Shown: positions 45,950 to 56,083 of the stretch, in pieces
Position numbering within the stretch: the stretch's first letter is position 1
How the letters are laid out: each line of letters opens with the position of its first letter
Program-made: the position numbers and the translations under genes
NCBI GenBank assembly: GCA_029242085.1
Contig: JAQWUP010000065.1
Span: 62,001 to 126,000 of the forward strand
Source: Porticoccaceae bacterium
GTDB taxonomy: Bacteria; Pseudomonadota; Gammaproteobacteria; Pseudomonadales; Porticoccaceae
Length of the DNA stretch: 64,000 nucleotides
Direction of reading: 5' to 3'
Notes under the pieces: generated by a model
The model's input: the letters and a program-made list of their open reading frames with translations, nothing else
Database searches by the model: none
What the model was told of the DNA's origin: nothing

Positions 45950-46270
45950 TTATTTTTTTGCCTTCGCCTCTTCAGCGCGACGACGCCTCACTTCCTTGGG
46001 ATCGGCAATAAGCGGCCGATAGATCTCGATACGATCTCTCTCACGCAGCCTGTAAGAGGCTGGCTCGTCCAGCCCCTTTGTGCCTAACACCTGAGAAAAG
46101 ACCCCCATTTTGTCGCTATTTACGTCTATCTGCGGGAAACTTATCAAAATGCCAGACTGTTCAACAGCCTCTAGTGCCGTCGTACCTGCAGGCACAGACA
46201 GCGTTAATAATGCCTGCTTTTCAGGTAACGCATAGGCCACCTCCACAGTAATCATACTGCTATCGGTCAT
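45950..46270 (-). CDS. ratB: RnfH family protein RatB
   Basis: 106-residue ubiquitin-like RnfH-family protein, the antitoxin-named partner gene of ratA; its antitoxin role is doubtful in the literature. Visible: ITVEVAYALPEKQALLTLSVPAGTTALEAVEQSGIL and RDRIEIYRPLIADPKEVRRRRAEEA. The track starts at 46387, but GGAGG lies 6 nt before ATG 46270. It overlaps the ratA end by 11 nt. Confidence 0.9.
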   Translation of the reverse strand: MTDSSMITVEVAYALPEKQALLTLSVPAGTTALEAVEQSGILISFPQIDVNSDKMGVFSQVLGTKGLDEPASYRLRERDRIEIYRPLIADPKEVRRRRAEEAKAKK

Positions 46271-46724
46271 CATGACCCTCCAAAAAAACCTTATCCGCGC
46301 GCTGACACAGGGAATCAACCAGGTTATTCGCAACTCCCGAAAACAGATTGGACGCCGCCATACCCAGACCTCTATTTTTAAACTCAAATTCCAAATCCAA
46401 CGCTACCTTTGAGGCCTCATCAGTTAATGGCGTAAATGTCCACAACCCGAAAAAAGTCTTAAAAGGACCATCTTCTAACCTCATCTCTATATTGCTCGGC
46501 CCCGCAGTGGTGGGACCAGACAAATTATTTCTCGTCATTAAGCTGATCTGCACACCTGCCTTTTTGAGATCGAGACGCGCCAACATTGTGCTATCACTGT
46601 GCTCAAACACTTCGACCCCATGGCAACCATCCATAAATTGCGGATAGCTGGCAACATCATTGACCAATGAGTACATTGCCGTAGCCGAGTGCATTACCAG
46701 CGCTGAGCGTTTGATAGTCGTCAA
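46260..46724 (-). CDS. ratA: START-like protein RatA (coenzyme Q-binding Coq10 family)
   Basis: 154-residue SRPBCC/START fold protein. In E. coli RatA was described as a ribosome-association toxin, while homologues bind ubiquinone (COQ10). Family features: MYSLVNDVASYPQFMDGCHGVEV and WTFTPL. The start is TTG 46724 with AGGA 6 nt upstream, overlapping the stop of the upstream symporter gene. The position next to smpB is conserved. Confidence 0.92.
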   Translation of the reverse strand: MTTIKRSALVMHSATAMYSLVNDVASYPQFMDGCHGVEVFEHSDSTMLARLDLKKAGVQISLMTRNNLSGPTTAGPSNIEMRLEDGPFKTFFGLWTFTPLTDEASKVALDLEFEFKNRGLGMAASNLFSGVANNLVDSLCQRADKVFLEGHDDR

Positions 46725-46732
46725 ACTAAATC

Positions 46733-48106
46733 CTAAGAGAAAAATTTATCGTAAATGCCCATGGCAAACACCGCACTAATAGCCGCAGGCGCAATATAAC
46801 GCAGAGTCACTTGCCATAGCTTCATCACTATTGGCGCTGTGCCCTGCATTTCAAAATCGACCAACTCTCGCTTCATCACATAACCCACAAACAGCGCGAT
46901 CAGCAGGCCTGAGAGTGGCAGCATAATATTGGCTGTCAAGAAATCAAGGAAGTCGAAGAAAGTAAACCCAGCCAACTTTATATCCGACCAGACATTAAAT
47001 GACAGAACCGACCCCAGCCCCAGCACCCAGGCCATTCCTGCCAGCAACAAATTAGCCTGTACGCGGCCCATATTCTTAGCCTCTATCAGCCAGGCAACAC
47101 AGGGCTCCAATAGGGAAATTGCTGAGCTCCACGCGGCGATAGAGACCAAGACAAAGAACGCGGCGCCGATCAATAAGCCGCCGGGCATACCGCCGAATGC
47201 AACCGGCAGACTGATAAACATAAGCCCGGGACCCGCACTGGGCTCAATGCCTTGAGTCGCAAAAACAATCGAGAAAATAATTAGGCCAGAGACAATCGCC
47301 ACCAGACTGTCAAAAAATGCCACGATCAATACGGTTCTACCTATATTGGCCTTCTGCGGCATATAGGCGCCATAGGCCATAATTGCACCCATACCAATAC
47401 TCAGGGTAAAAAAGGCCTGACCCATTGCTTCCAGAACACCACGCCAGGTCAGCAATTCCAGATTGAAGTTAAATAGAAAATTCCAGGCCGCCGAGAAATT
47501 ACCCTGAAAGTAACTAAAACCGAGCAGAAGCAGCAACATAACAAACAGTAGTGGCATAAGAATTTCGACCGCCACACCCAGACCTTTTTTAACCCCACCC
47601 ACCACTACACCAACACAGAGCAGCATAAATATTGACTGCCAGAAAATAAGACGGCTGGGGTCTGCCAGCAGGGCGCCAAATATATTGCCCGCCGTATCGC
47701 CGTTGATACCGGTCAGCTCACCAGAGGCGGCCTCAAAAATATAGGCCAGCGCCCAACCGGCAATCACCGCGTAAAATGACAGAATTAACATGCCGGCGGC
47801 AACACCCACCCAGCCAACATGACGCCAGCGGGAATTAGCACCGCTTTCATGCACCGCATCTCGCATGGCATTTATCGGGCTCTGGCGACCCTGGCGGCCA
47901 ATCAATACCTCAGCCATCATCACCGGCACACCAATCAGCAGAATGCAGCCCAGATACACTAGCACAAAGGCCCCACCGCCATTGCTGCCAGCCACATAGG
48001 GAAACTTCCACATATTGCCCAGACCAACAGCAGAGCCAGTAGCGGCCATAATAAAGGTCCAGCGACTGGCCCAGGTTCCATGCATGCCTTTTTGTTGTAA
48101 CGCCAC
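46733..48106 (-). CDS. Neurotransmitter:sodium symporter (NSS) family transporter
   Basis: 457-residue LeuT-fold carrier, predicted Na+-dependent amino-acid uptake. The first helix SRWTFIMAATGSAVGLGNMWKFPYVAGSNGGGAFVLVY is diagnostic; about 11-12 membrane spans follow. The start is GTG 48106 with GGAG 7 nt upstream. It lies only 8 nt from ratA and is inserted between smpB and ratA, which are normally direct neighbours, so ratA and ratB may be cotranscribed with it. Confidence 0.92.
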   Translation of the reverse strand: MALQQKGMHGTWASRWTFIMAATGSAVGLGNMWKFPYVAGSNGGGAFVLVYLGCILLIGVPVMMAEVLIGRQGRQSPINAMRDAVHESGANSRWRHVGWVGVAAGMLILSFYAVIAGWALAYIFEAASGELTGINGDTAGNIFGALLADPSRLIFWQSIFMLLCVGVVVGGVKKGLGVAVEILMPLLFVMLLLLLGFSYFQGNFSAAWNFLFNFNLELLTWRGVLEAMGQAFFTLSIGMGAIMAYGAYMPQKANIGRTVLIVAFFDSLVAIVSGLIIFSIVFATQGIEPSAGPGLMFISLPVAFGGMPGGLLIGAAFFVLVSIAAWSSAISLLEPCVAWLIEAKNMGRVQANLLLAGMAWVLGLGSVLSFNVWSDIKLAGFTFFDFLDFLTANIMLPLSGLLIALFVGYVMKRELVDFEMQGTAPIVMKLWQVTLRYIAPAAISAVFAMGIYDKFFS

Positions 48107-48188
48107 AATTTATCTCCATTTTTTATGGCTCAAATTGTACCCATAACCCCTGACGAATACAGCACTCAATTAAGCTTGTTAATATTTC

Positions 48189-48216
48189 ATGACAATCGCG
48201 GCGGCCAACGTATAAT
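48189..48216 (+). promoter_or_regulatory. Sigma70 promoter of smpB
   Basis: ATGACA (48189-48194), a 16-nt spacer and perfect TATAAT (48211-48216). The predicted start site is at about 48223, almost on the smpB ATG at 48225, and no ribosome-binding site exists, so the mRNA would be leaderless or nearly so. Confidence 0.6.
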
Positions 48217-48224
48217 CGCGGCCT

Positions 48225-48698
48225 ATGAGTAAAAAGAAGCCAAAACAGCAGTCCACCACCATCGCCTTAAATAAAAAGGTGAAGCGCGATTATTTTCTCG
48301 AAGAGAAGTTCGAGGCTGGACTCTCATTAATGGGTTGGGAAGTAAAAAGCCTGCGAGAAGGTCGTATTAACCTGACCGATACCTATGTCTTTTTAAAAAA
48401 TGGTGAAGCCTTTTTGATTGGCACCAATATCACACCACTGCCATCGGCCTCGACCCATTATGTAACCGACTCGACAAGAACCAGAAAGTTACTGCTCAAT
48501 CACCGCGAACTGCAGAAGCTAGAGGAAGGGGTCAATCAAAAAGGTCACACCTGCGTGTGCACCGCCCTGTACTGGAAAGGCCATCTTATCAAGTGCGAAA
48601 TTGCCCTGGCCAAAGGCAAGGCGACCTACGACAAGCGCCAAGATGACAAGGCGCGGGACTGGGACCGCCAGAAGCAGCGCATTATGCGTCACAAATAG
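48225..48698 (+). CDS. smpB: SsrA-binding protein SmpB
   Basis: 157-residue partner of tmRNA in rescue of stalled ribosomes. Typical blocks: [60 protein letters not shown] and the C-terminal [22 protein letters not shown] that enters the mRNA channel. Tagged products would be passed to ClpXP by SspB (11.7 kb). The ssrA gene itself is not in the window. Confidence 0.96.
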   Translation: MSKKKPKQQSTTIALNKKVKRDYFLEEKFEAGLSLMGWEVKSLREGRINLTDTYVFLKNGEAFLIGTNITPLPSASTHYVTDSTRTRKLLLNHRELQKLEEGVNQKGHTCVCTALYWKGHLIKCEIALAKGKATYDKRQDDKARDWDRQKQRIMRHK

Positions 48699-48715
48699 AC
48701 AGCCTCTTGTAACCG

Positions 48716-49441
48716 CTATTTTCTCAGCCCTTTAAATAGGCCTTTTAGCTCACCAGCCCTATCTTTGATCTGATCTTCCAACTTACTGCCCACATCTTTT
48801 GAAGCTCCAGATTGAAGGGCCGTCCTGGTCGCACTCGCAGAAATCTCGGCAATTATTTTGGCACTGGCCTCGGCGATGGAAACTCCCTGCCCCGGCTCGC
48901 CAATATTGCTCAGCTGCAACTCCGGCAATGGCAGCTCCACCGCAGTCGATCCCAACAGGCCATATTCGAGCACAGCGTCGCTAATCAGTAGATCTCTAAT
49001 GATAATATTTTTGCTGGCACCTTCATCAGACGCCGGCGCACTGTCACTGGACCCCAGATAGCGTTGGATGTTTTGCTGAAGCCTGTCCAGATTACTGCCG
49101 CCGCGGCCCGACTCCATAATAATGTGCGGAGCCAGAATACGCAGCGACTCGACAACAATGGTGTCACTACTCAGAGATTCCGCATCCAATTTAAAACTGA
49201 TCTCACCCAGGGAAAAAGCATGCTCGGTATCAAAGCCGTCAGGATTGCCAATAACCAAATCTTTGAGGCTGCCCTCGCCTGATATCAATGAGATTTCTGC
49301 TTCGCGCAAACTGACCTGCGCCTGAGTCATCTCCGGGCCGAGAGTTTCAATCAATGTTTTAAGCCCGCTGCCCAGATTCATCAGCACAACGACAGCGACA
49401 ACCAATATTAATGCCAGAGTTATTTTTACCACTTTGCCCAT
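48716..49441 (-). CDS. AsmA-like periplasmic-facing protein of unknown function
   Basis: 241 residues with one N-terminal membrane anchor (VVKITLALILVVAVVVLMNLG) and then beta-rich sequence recalling the N-terminal repeat of AsmA-type proteins: LKDLVIGNPDGFDTEHAFSLGEISFKLD and GGSNLDRLQQNIQRYL. The end is amphipathic and charged (LEDQIKDRAGELKGLFKGLRK). AsmA-like proteins are tied to lipid transport between membranes, but this one is short. It converges on smpB. Confidence 0.7.
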   Translation of the reverse strand: MGKVVKITLALILVVAVVVLMNLGSGLKTLIETLGPEMTQAQVSLREAEISLISGEGSLKDLVIGNPDGFDTEHAFSLGEISFKLDAESLSSDTIVVESLRILAPHIIMESGRGGSNLDRLQQNIQRYLGSSDSAPASDEGASKNIIIRDLLISDAVLEYGLLGSTAVELPLPELQLSNIGEPGQGVSIAEASAKIIAEISASATRTALQSGASKDVGSKLEDQIKDRAGELKGLFKGLRK

Positions 49442-49545
49442 CTGCTCTCCCTCAGACTACGCTTAATTAAAAAGTACAGGTTTTAAAAAGCATAGATGCT
49501 ATTCTTGGACTTGTAAAAATTGATCGAGCAAACAGTTATAAAACC

Positions 49546-50319
49546 ATGCACAGACAAGCTTCCATTATTTCCAGCCCGGCACTCATAGTTGAGGGCCTTA
49601 AATTACTCTGGCATCGTCAGATTCGCTGGCTGGTTATAATACCTTTAGTCATCAATATCCTGCTGTTCGTCAGCGTCACTGGCTTGGCCGTGCAATGGTT
49701 CAGCGGTTGGCTAGATAGCTTAATGAGTCTGGTGCCAGATTGGCTGCACTGGCTGGTATGGATTATCTGGGGACTATTCGCCGCCCTGGCACTGGTGATT
49801 TATGCCTTTACCTTTACCCTGATTGCCAATCTGATCGGTTCACCTTTTTACGGCCTGATAGCAGAGCGAGTAATATTGATGTCAGGTGACAATCAAACAC
49901 CAGCAGCGACTGCATCCATGTTAAAAATCGCATTGGCCAGCTTTGTCCGGCAGCTGCAGCTAATGGCCTACCTGATTCCTCGATCAATCGCCGTAGCCCT
50001 GCTGTGTTTTCTGATTAGCTTTGTTCCGCTGGCCAATCTAGTCGTGCCCGCTGTGGCTGGATGCTGGGCAGCTTGGTCGCTATGTCTGCAGTATCTGGAT
50101 TATCCAGCGGATATCAAGCAGGTCGGCTTCAGGGAATTGCGCCAGCGTGCAGGGGCGCAGAGGTGGCAGTCTATGGGGTTTGGGTTCTCTGCATTGGCGG
50201 CGTCGGCTATCCCGTTGTTCAATTTGCTGCTATTGCCAGCGACAGTTATTGGCGGGACGTTGCTGTGGATAAGAACCTATGGGCTAGAAACTGCTAGCGA
50301 AAAGTCTAGTCTTCGCTAA
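49546..50319 (+). CDS. cysZ: Sulfate transporter CysZ (EI24 family)
   Basis: 257-residue inner-membrane protein with at least four long hydrophobic segments: [57 protein letters not shown] and a C-terminal pair; family motifs [15 protein letters not shown] and LQYLDYPAD are present. CysZ imports sulfate for cysteine synthesis, consistent with two cysE genes in the window. Its 3' end overlaps rhlB by 14 nt. Confidence 0.9.
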   Translation: MHRQASIISSPALIVEGLKLLWHRQIRWLVIIPLVINILLFVSVTGLAVQWFSGWLDSLMSLVPDWLHWLVWIIWGLFAALALVIYAFTFTLIANLIGSPFYGLIAERVILMSGDNQTPAATASMLKIALASFVRQLQLMAYLIPRSIAVALLCFLISFVPLANLVVPAVAGCWAAWSLCLQYLDYPADIKQVGFRELRQRAGAQRWQSMGFGFSALAASAIPLFNLLLLPATVIGGTLLWIRTYGLETASEKSSLR

Positions 50320-51808
50320 CAGTCTGCTCGGCAGCTGGTGCTGGTTTTTGCTCTTGCCGCTGCTCTTTTTGTTCTGGCACCTGATCTGCTTTTGATTGTG
50401 CAGGCTGGTCTTGCTCTACTGGTTTTTTGGGCTTGCGCGGCGCAGGTTTTGGCTTTGCAGGAACATCTTGCAGAAGCTTTTCCTCCGGCATGGTACAGGC
50501 CAGCTTGGTCTCCAATAGCTTCTCGATTGGCTCGAGTAAAAACGCATCGTCTTCACAGGCAAAGCTAATCGATGTACCTGTACTACCGGCACGACCTGTG
50601 CGACCAATGCGGTGAACATAGTCCTCTGGCTCTTCCGGCAATGTGTAATTAATCACATGGCTTACACCATCGACATGAATACCGCGGCCAGCAACATCGG
50701 TTGCCACCATCACCTTAGTCGCACCACTCTTAAAGGATTCGAGGGTTTTCATGCGTCGGTTCTGAGGCACATCGCCAGACAGCAAGCCTGCCTTAAAGCC
50801 TTTCTTGTTAAGCTTTTCCTGCAGCGTTCGGCAAATATCGCGACGATTGGCAAAAATCATCACACTGTCGACACCCTCACCAATCAAGATATTGTGTAGA
50901 AGGGCAAATTTTTCATTGGCAGTGGTGATATAAACTTTTTGCTCCACGGTGTCGGTCGCCACGCGCTCGGCACCAATTTCTACGGTTACCGGATTATCCG
51001 TCCAGGTACCTGAAAGGCGCAGAATCTCTGGTGTAAAGGTTGCCGAGAACAGCAAGGTCTGACGATCTTCACGCTTTGGCGTCAAATTAACCAGACGGCG
51101 TACCTGAGGAATAAAGCCCATATCCAGCATGCGGTCGGCTTCATCAATCACCAAGACTTCAACCTGATCCAGATAGATATCGCGGTTATTGGCAAAATCC
51201 AATAATCGACCCGGTGTACCAATCAAAAGATCGCAGTGAGATTTTTGCATTTTGTGCAGCTGCTTACCGTAATCCATACCACCCACTAAACAGTGCACAT
51301 TGAGTTTGGTATGTTTCAAAAGAGCGACGGCGTCGTCAGCGATCTGTATCGCCAGCTCACGCGTTGGAGCCAAAATTAATGTTCGAGCCTCGCCCATATA
51401 GCGCTCACCCTCAACTGGGTGATTGAGCAGATCGTTGATAATATTAATCAGAAAGGCAGCCGTCTTACCTGTGCCTGTCTGTGCCTTACCCACGATATCG
51501 TGACCATTCAATGTATGCGGCAATGATGCACCCTGAATCGGTGTGCAATATTCAAATCCGGTATCCTGAATTCCACGCATCAGCAGCGCTGGCAAATTGA
51601 AGTCATGAAATCTGACTTTGCCCTCTTGGGGTTCAACCTTGAATTGCGAGATATCCCAGCTGCGTTCACCTCGACTGCGGCTGCGACGATTTGAAGAGGA
51701 TTTGCCAGCATCGCTATCAGTTTTGGAATGCTTGGATTCAGGGCCCGCTGCTATGGGCTCAGGCTCAGCCACAGATGGCGAATTAGATGGGGAATTAGTT
51801 TCAGTCAA
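50306..51808 (-). CDS. rhlB: DEAD-box ATP-dependent RNA helicase RhlB
   Basis: 500 residues. The helicase core (about 65-430) has the Q motif [39 protein letters not shown] (DEAD), [16 protein letters not shown] and HRIGRTGR. The flanks are disordered: a Ser/Arg-rich N-terminus ([14 protein letters not shown]) and a Lys/Pro/Gln-rich tail. RhlB unwinds RNA for the degradosome; RhlE-type helicases are the alternative. The tracked start is TTG 51808 without a visible ribosome-binding site, so the exact start is uncertain. Confidence 0.88.
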   Translation of the reverse strand: MTETNSPSNSPSVAEPEPIAAGPESKHSKTDSDAGKSSSNRRSRSRGERSWDISQFKVEPQEGKVRFHDFNLPALLMRGIQDTGFEYCTPIQGASLPHTLNGHDIVGKAQTGTGKTAAFLINIINDLLNHPVEGERYMGEARTLILAPTRELAIQIADDAVALLKHTKLNVHCLVGGMDYGKQLHKMQKSHCDLLIGTPGRLLDFANNRDIYLDQVEVLVIDEADRMLDMGFIPQVRRLVNLTPKREDRQTLLFSATFTPEILRLSGTWTDNPVTVEIGAERVATDTVEQKVYITTANEKFALLHNILIGEGVDSVMIFANRRDICRTLQEKLNKKGFKAGLLSGDVPQNRRMKTLESFKSGATKVMVATDVAGRGIHVDGVSHVINYTLPEEPEDYVHRIGRTGRAGSTGTSISFACEDDAFLLEPIEKLLETKLACTMPEEKLLQDVPAKPKPAPRKPKKPVEQDQPAQSKADQVPEQKEQRQEQKPAPAAEQTVSED

Positions 51809-51969
51809 AGTATATCTACGCAGTAATTAACAAGTGGTTGGCTGGACAGCCCAGATCCTGTTTTAAGATTTGGCACCCCGCCTTCGGCGCGGATTGTAGC
51901 AGAATTGTTAATTATTCGCTGGATTAATAAACTGCCCCCAACTGGCGTCAGAGGCAGAGACTTTCGAGT

Positions 51970-52611
51970 TTATGGATTAAAGCGTCTAGCAATCCAGTAA
52001 TCAAGACTCACCCAGCGGCCGCCGCCGGTGAATAACAGACTTAACAGCATAATCAGATAGGTCGCGGCGAACTCGATACCATTGTTAAGAATGACGAAAT
52101 TGCCCTTCTGCGTAAGCCAGCTGTAATTGCCATGTTTGCGCAAAATACTTTTTGCCGCGCCAATGCGCTCGCCCACCTCCTCACTATTTGCCAGACTTCT
52201 CTGCGCTGCCGAAATACCCACTGCAGCCAATACAGCAGCAGTGCTGGTGGAGGGATCACCTGGAGCAATCGCAAACCAACCGTTATCCCAATGACTGGTG
52301 ACCATGGCAACCAGCATGGTGATAATTAGTGGTATAGCGGAGAGCCTAGTGGCTACACCCAACAGCAGCGCAATACCTCCCAACAACTCAGCACTGGCGG
52401 CGAGAAACACCATCAGTGTCGGCATCGGCAGGCCCAAGCCCCAGTAGGGGTTGCCGAACCAGGCCACCATATCTTCGAAATTAGCAAATTTATGCGCCCC
52501 GACACCGATAAAAACAGGCGCCAGATACAGTCGAAACGCCAGTGGCCCCAACCAATCAATGGATTTTAATTTTTCAACCAATAAACTATAGACGCTGACA
52601 AGTCCCTGCAT
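51970..52611 (-). CDS. DoxX-family membrane protein
   Basis: 213-residue protein with about four membrane spans and the DoxX pattern GVGAHKFANFEDMVAWFGNPYWGLGLPMPTLMVFLAASAELLGGIALLLG. Members occur in quinol oxidase-related and thiol-oxidation settings, but no function can be assigned here. An extra soluble loop (about 130-175) separates the last two spans. The gene stands alone between rhlB and the MATE exporter. Confidence 0.82.
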   Translation of the reverse strand: MQGLVSVYSLLVEKLKSIDWLGPLAFRLYLAPVFIGVGAHKFANFEDMVAWFGNPYWGLGLPMPTLMVFLAASAELLGGIALLLGVATRLSAIPLIITMLVAMVTSHWDNGWFAIAPGDPSTSTAAVLAAVGISAAQRSLANSEEVGERIGAAKSILRKHGNYSWLTQKGNFVILNNGIEFAATYLIMLLSLLFTGGGRWVSLDYWIARRFNP

Positions 52612-52772
52612 AATAACTACTCCCTAGATATGGTTTCACAATGTCTGCGAGTTAGAGCACCCTGGCGTGAAAAAATTCCTCAGTCAGAGAAACCTGCGGC
52701 GCCGATGAAATTTAGCTTTCTTTGCCACAGACATTGGACGAGAATGATGGCAAGCCAAAATAAAGTAATCTA

Positions 52773-54179
52773 ATGACTTCCCAGACTCACAAAAAACCAA
52801 CGTTTGTGCAAAACGCGACGGACCTGTTGCGCTTAGCCGGGCCCCTGATGCTGGGCCAGCTGGCTGTGGTCGGCATGACTGTGACTGATATTTATATGGC
52901 TGGGCAGGTCAGCGCAGACACCTTGGCAGCACTGCAATTGGGCGGCAGCATCTGGGCCATGATAAGCCTGTTGGTTATCGGCATTATGATTGGCAACAGT
53001 CCCATTATTGGCAACTTTTGGGGCGCCGGCCAACCGGATAAGGTGCGCTTTCAATTTCAACAGGGGCTGTGGCTCTCGCTGCCAATGAGTATTGCTGTGT
53101 GCTGCGCCATTCTTCTTGGTGTCCGGCTCTTGGGCAGTTTGGATATCTCCTCTGAGGTCTACCGTATCGCTCGAGGATATCTGCTGCCCTATTTAATCAC
53201 CGGCGCTATGTTCCCCGCATTTTTTGCCTTTCGCAGCTCCTTTGAAGGGGTCGGCGATATCAGGCCGGTGATGATATTCAATGCCATCGCGTTCTTTCTC
53301 AATGCTATTCTCGATTATATTTTGGTATTCGGTAAGCTCGGTTTTCCGGCGATGGGCGGTATTGGTGCAGCCTGGGCAACCACCGTGGTTATGGCTTTTT
53401 TGCTTGTCGCCATGGCTGCCTATGGGCGCTACGCCAGCAACATGAAGCGCCTGCAACTGTACCAACAATTCGCTGCACCCAGCGCCACGGCCATTGCCGG
53501 CATATTGCGTCTGGGTATTCCTATCGCCCTGATGATCGCCGCAGAAGTGGGCTTCTTTGCCATTATTCCGATGATGATCGCCCATCTGGGCGCGAACGTG
53601 TTGGGTGCCCATGCCATCACCAATAATCTGGATTCCCTCGCCTACATGATCCCCCTGGGTCTGGGCCAGGCATTAACCATTAAGGTATCTCATGCCATGG
53701 GTCGCGGAGATCCGCTGGATGCAAGACAGATCTGCCTAACCGGGTTTAAATTAGTCTTTGTATTGGCTCTGATTCTGGGCAGCATAAAGATTTTGCTACG
53801 TCATGACTTTGCCGAAATGTTTAGCACTGAGCCCGAGGTGCAGGTGATTGCCGCCAGCCTATTCTTTTTCTCGGCGGCACTGGGTTGCTTCGACAGCATG
53901 CAGATGGCGACCAGTGGTGCACTGCGCGGCTATAAAGATGCCAGAGTGCCGCTGATCATCCAGATAATAGCCTTTTGGGTGATTGCTTTCCCGATTGCCT
54001 ACAGCCTGGCACTGACCGATTTTTGGGGCGAGCCCACAGGGGTCTATGGATTTTGGACGGGGCTCGTTATAGCTGCCTGTCTAGCTAGTATGATGATGCT
54101 GTACCGATGGAATATAGTCTCGAAAAATGCCATCCATACGCTGAGTAAATCTAACAAGGGCGCAGCTGACCCAATGTAA
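52773..54179 (+). CDS. MATE-family cation/drug antiporter
   Basis: 468-residue exporter with 12 hydrophobic segments in two MatE repeats; the NorM-like start is LAGPLMLGQLAVVGMTVTDIYMAGQVSADTLAAL. NorM-type pumps use Na+ or H+ to extrude cationic drugs, fitting the Na+-rich lifestyle suggested by the symporters. Its last 29 nt overlap the 3' end of prmC on the other strand. Confidence 0.9.
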   Translation: MTSQTHKKPTFVQNATDLLRLAGPLMLGQLAVVGMTVTDIYMAGQVSADTLAALQLGGSIWAMISLLVIGIMIGNSPIIGNFWGAGQPDKVRFQFQQGLWLSLPMSIAVCCAILLGVRLLGSLDISSEVYRIARGYLLPYLITGAMFPAFFAFRSSFEGVGDIRPVMIFNAIAFFLNAILDYILVFGKLGFPAMGGIGAAWATTVVMAFLLVAMAAYGRYASNMKRLQLYQQFAAPSATAIAGILRLGIPIALMIAAEVGFFAIIPMMIAHLGANVLGAHAITNNLDSLAYMIPLGLGQALTIKVSHAMGRGDPLDARQICLTGFKLVFVLALILGSIKILLRHDFAEMFSTEPEVQVIAASLFFFSAALGCFDSMQMATSGALRGYKDARVPLIIQIIAFWVIAFPIAYSLALTDFWGEPTGVYGFWTGLVIAACLASMMMLYRWNIVSKNAIHTLSKSNKGAADPM

Positions 54180-54984
54180 TACGATCCATCTGATTGTAGT
54201 CACAGCGGGTCTCAACAGCAGAAAAGCCAGCCTCGGCAAATAGTGCTCTGACCCGAGAGCCCTGATCGCAGCCATGTTCAACCAACAGCCAACCACTGGG
54301 CTGCAAAAACGCTGCGCTGTGGCCAATTACATGGATTAGATCATTCAGCCCCTCGGCACCAGAAACCAGTGCTGAGGCAGGTTCAAATCGCACATCGCCC
54401 TCGGAAAGATGAGGGTCATTATTTTCTATATAGGGCGGGTTGCTCAGGATCAAATCAAATTTGATAGCCGGTATTGCGGCGAACCAATCACTGTGCAATA
54501 TCTGCACATTATGCAGCTGATGGGCTGCTCTATTCTCCTCAGCCAGCGCCACCGCCTGAGCTTGGAAATCCAGGGCGGTAACTTTCCAGTCACTGCGTTC
54601 ACTGGCCAATGCCAGTGCAATGGCGCCTGTGCCTGTGCCCAGGTCCAGCACCGAGCTTTGCTGCGGTAGCTGCAACTCAAGTGCGGTCTCGACCAGTAAC
54701 TCAGTTTCCGGGCGCGGGATTAGGGTATGTTGTGAAACTTTTAGATCCAGACTCCAAAAACCCTGATAACCCAAAATATAGGCGATCGGTTCACCTCTGA
54801 GACGGCGCTGAAAAAGTGCCGCAAAAGTAGTCACACAATCAGAATCCGGCTGCCGATCTGGCCAGGTTTTTAAATAGGTGGGACTGACATTTAGAGCATG
54901 GGATAACAGCAGTTCAGTATCCAGCACAGCACTATCGCTAGCGGTGAGCTCGGCACTGCGCTGCAGCAACTCAGAGATAGTCAC
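54151..54984 (-). CDS. prmC: Release factor glutamine methyltransferase PrmC
   Basis: Methylates the Gln of the GGQ motif of release factors. 277 residues; SAM site VLDLGTGTGAIALALAS and catalytic LILSNPPYIENND (NPPY). The track starts at 55050 within prfA; the GTG at 54984, 4 nt after the prfA stop, gives the right length (VTISELLQRSAELT). Enzyme and substrate are in one operon (hemA-prfA-prmC). Confidence 0.94.
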   Translation of the reverse strand: MTISELLQRSAELTASDSAVLDTELLLSHALNVSPTYLKTWPDRQPDSDCVTTFAALFQRRLRGEPIAYILGYQGFWSLDLKVSQHTLIPRPETELLVETALELQLPQQSSVLDLGTGTGAIALALASERSDWKVTALDFQAQAVALAEENRAAHQLHNVQILHSDWFAAIPAIKFDLILSNPPYIENNDPHLSEGDVRFEPASALVSGAEGLNDLIHVIGHSAAFLQPSGWLLVEHGCDQGSRVRALFAEAGFSAVETRCDYNQMDRITLGQLRPC

Positions 54985-54988
54985 AGGT

Positions 54989-56071
54989 TTAGTCTGCCAG
55001 GGTAGCGAGCTGCTCGGCCTGGAATTCATTGACCAGAGGCTGAACCACATCGGTCAATGAGCCCTCCATCACCTCGGCCAACTTATACAGGGTGAGGTTA
55101 ATACGATGGTCTGTGACCCGACCCTGAGGAAAGTTATAGGTGCGAATACGCTCCGAGCGATCACCACTGCCCACCAGACTTTTGCGCTGATCCGACTGCT
55201 CTTTGGCGACGGCTTCATCCTGCGCCGATGTCAGACGCGCCTGCAACACGGCCATAGCTTTGGCGCGATTCTTGTGCTGTGAGCGCTCGTCTTGACATTC
55301 CACCACCAACCCTGTCGGCAGATGCGTCAGACGAATAGCAGAATCGGTTTTGTTGACATGCTGACCACCAGAGCCCGAGGCGCGAAAGGTATCGACACGC
55401 AGATCGCCTTTATTAATCTCGATAGCATCTTTCTCGTCTGCTTCGGCCATAATGGCGACCGTGCAAGCGGAGGTATGAACTCGGCCCTGAGACTCGGTCT
55501 CAGGCACCCGTTGCACACGATGGGCACCGGATTCAAACTTGAGTTTTGAATACACCCCCGATCCGACAATACGTGCAATTATTTCTTTAAAGCCACCGTG
55601 GTCACCACGATTTTCACTGATCACCTCTATTTTCCAGCGCTGAGTTTCAGCAAATTTGCTGTACATGCGAAACAGATCCCCAGAGAAAATGGCCGCCTCA
55701 TCACCGCCGGTACCGGCACGAATTTCTAAAAACACATTTTTGTCATCATTGGGATCTTTGGGCAGCAATAACTTTTGCAGATCCATCTCCAAGCCATCCT
55801 GCTGCGCCTCTCCTTCCTTCACCTCGTCCTGCGCCATGGCGCGCATATCTGCATCAGAGTCTTTTAGCAGCAGTTTCGCCTCTTCAATATTATCGACCGC
55901 TTCCCTGTAACGCTTGTAGCAGATAACCACAGGCTCCAGCTCGGCATACTCTTTAGACAGTTCTCTAAATTTATTTTGGTCACCGATAATATCCGGGTCA
56001 CTCAACAGCGCGCCGACTTCTTCATAGCGTTCGGCGAGGTGATCCAGCTTGGCCAGTATTGATGCTTTCAT
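54989..56071 (-). CDS. prfA: Peptide chain release factor 1
   Basis: 360-residue RF1, which ends translation at UAA and UAG. The peptidyl-hydrolase GGQ is in [35 protein letters not shown] is the family block and the PxT-type recognition region is in the central domain ([18 protein letters not shown]). It lies 12 nt after hemA and 4 nt before prmC. Confidence 0.97.
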   Translation of the reverse strand: MKASILAKLDHLAERYEEVGALLSDPDIIGDQNKFRELSKEYAELEPVVICYKRYREAVDNIEEAKLLLKDSDADMRAMAQDEVKEGEAQQDGLEMDLQKLLLPKDPNDDKNVFLEIRAGTGGDEAAIFSGDLFRMYSKFAETQRWKIEVISENRGDHGGFKEIIARIVGSGVYSKLKFESGAHRVQRVPETESQGRVHTSACTVAIMAEADEKDAIEINKGDLRVDTFRASGSGGQHVNKTDSAIRLTHLPTGLVVECQDERSQHKNRAKAMAVLQARLTSAQDEAVAKEQSDQRKSLVGSGDRSERIRTYNFPQGRVTDHRINLTLYKLAEVMEGSLTDVVQPLVNEFQAEQLATLAD

Positions 56072-56083
56072 GCAGAACCTTGG

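Noticed and set aside
53193-53612. 139-residue minus-strand ORF rich in His and Gly
   Set aside because: Antisense shadow of the MATE transporter, with no start signal or domain.
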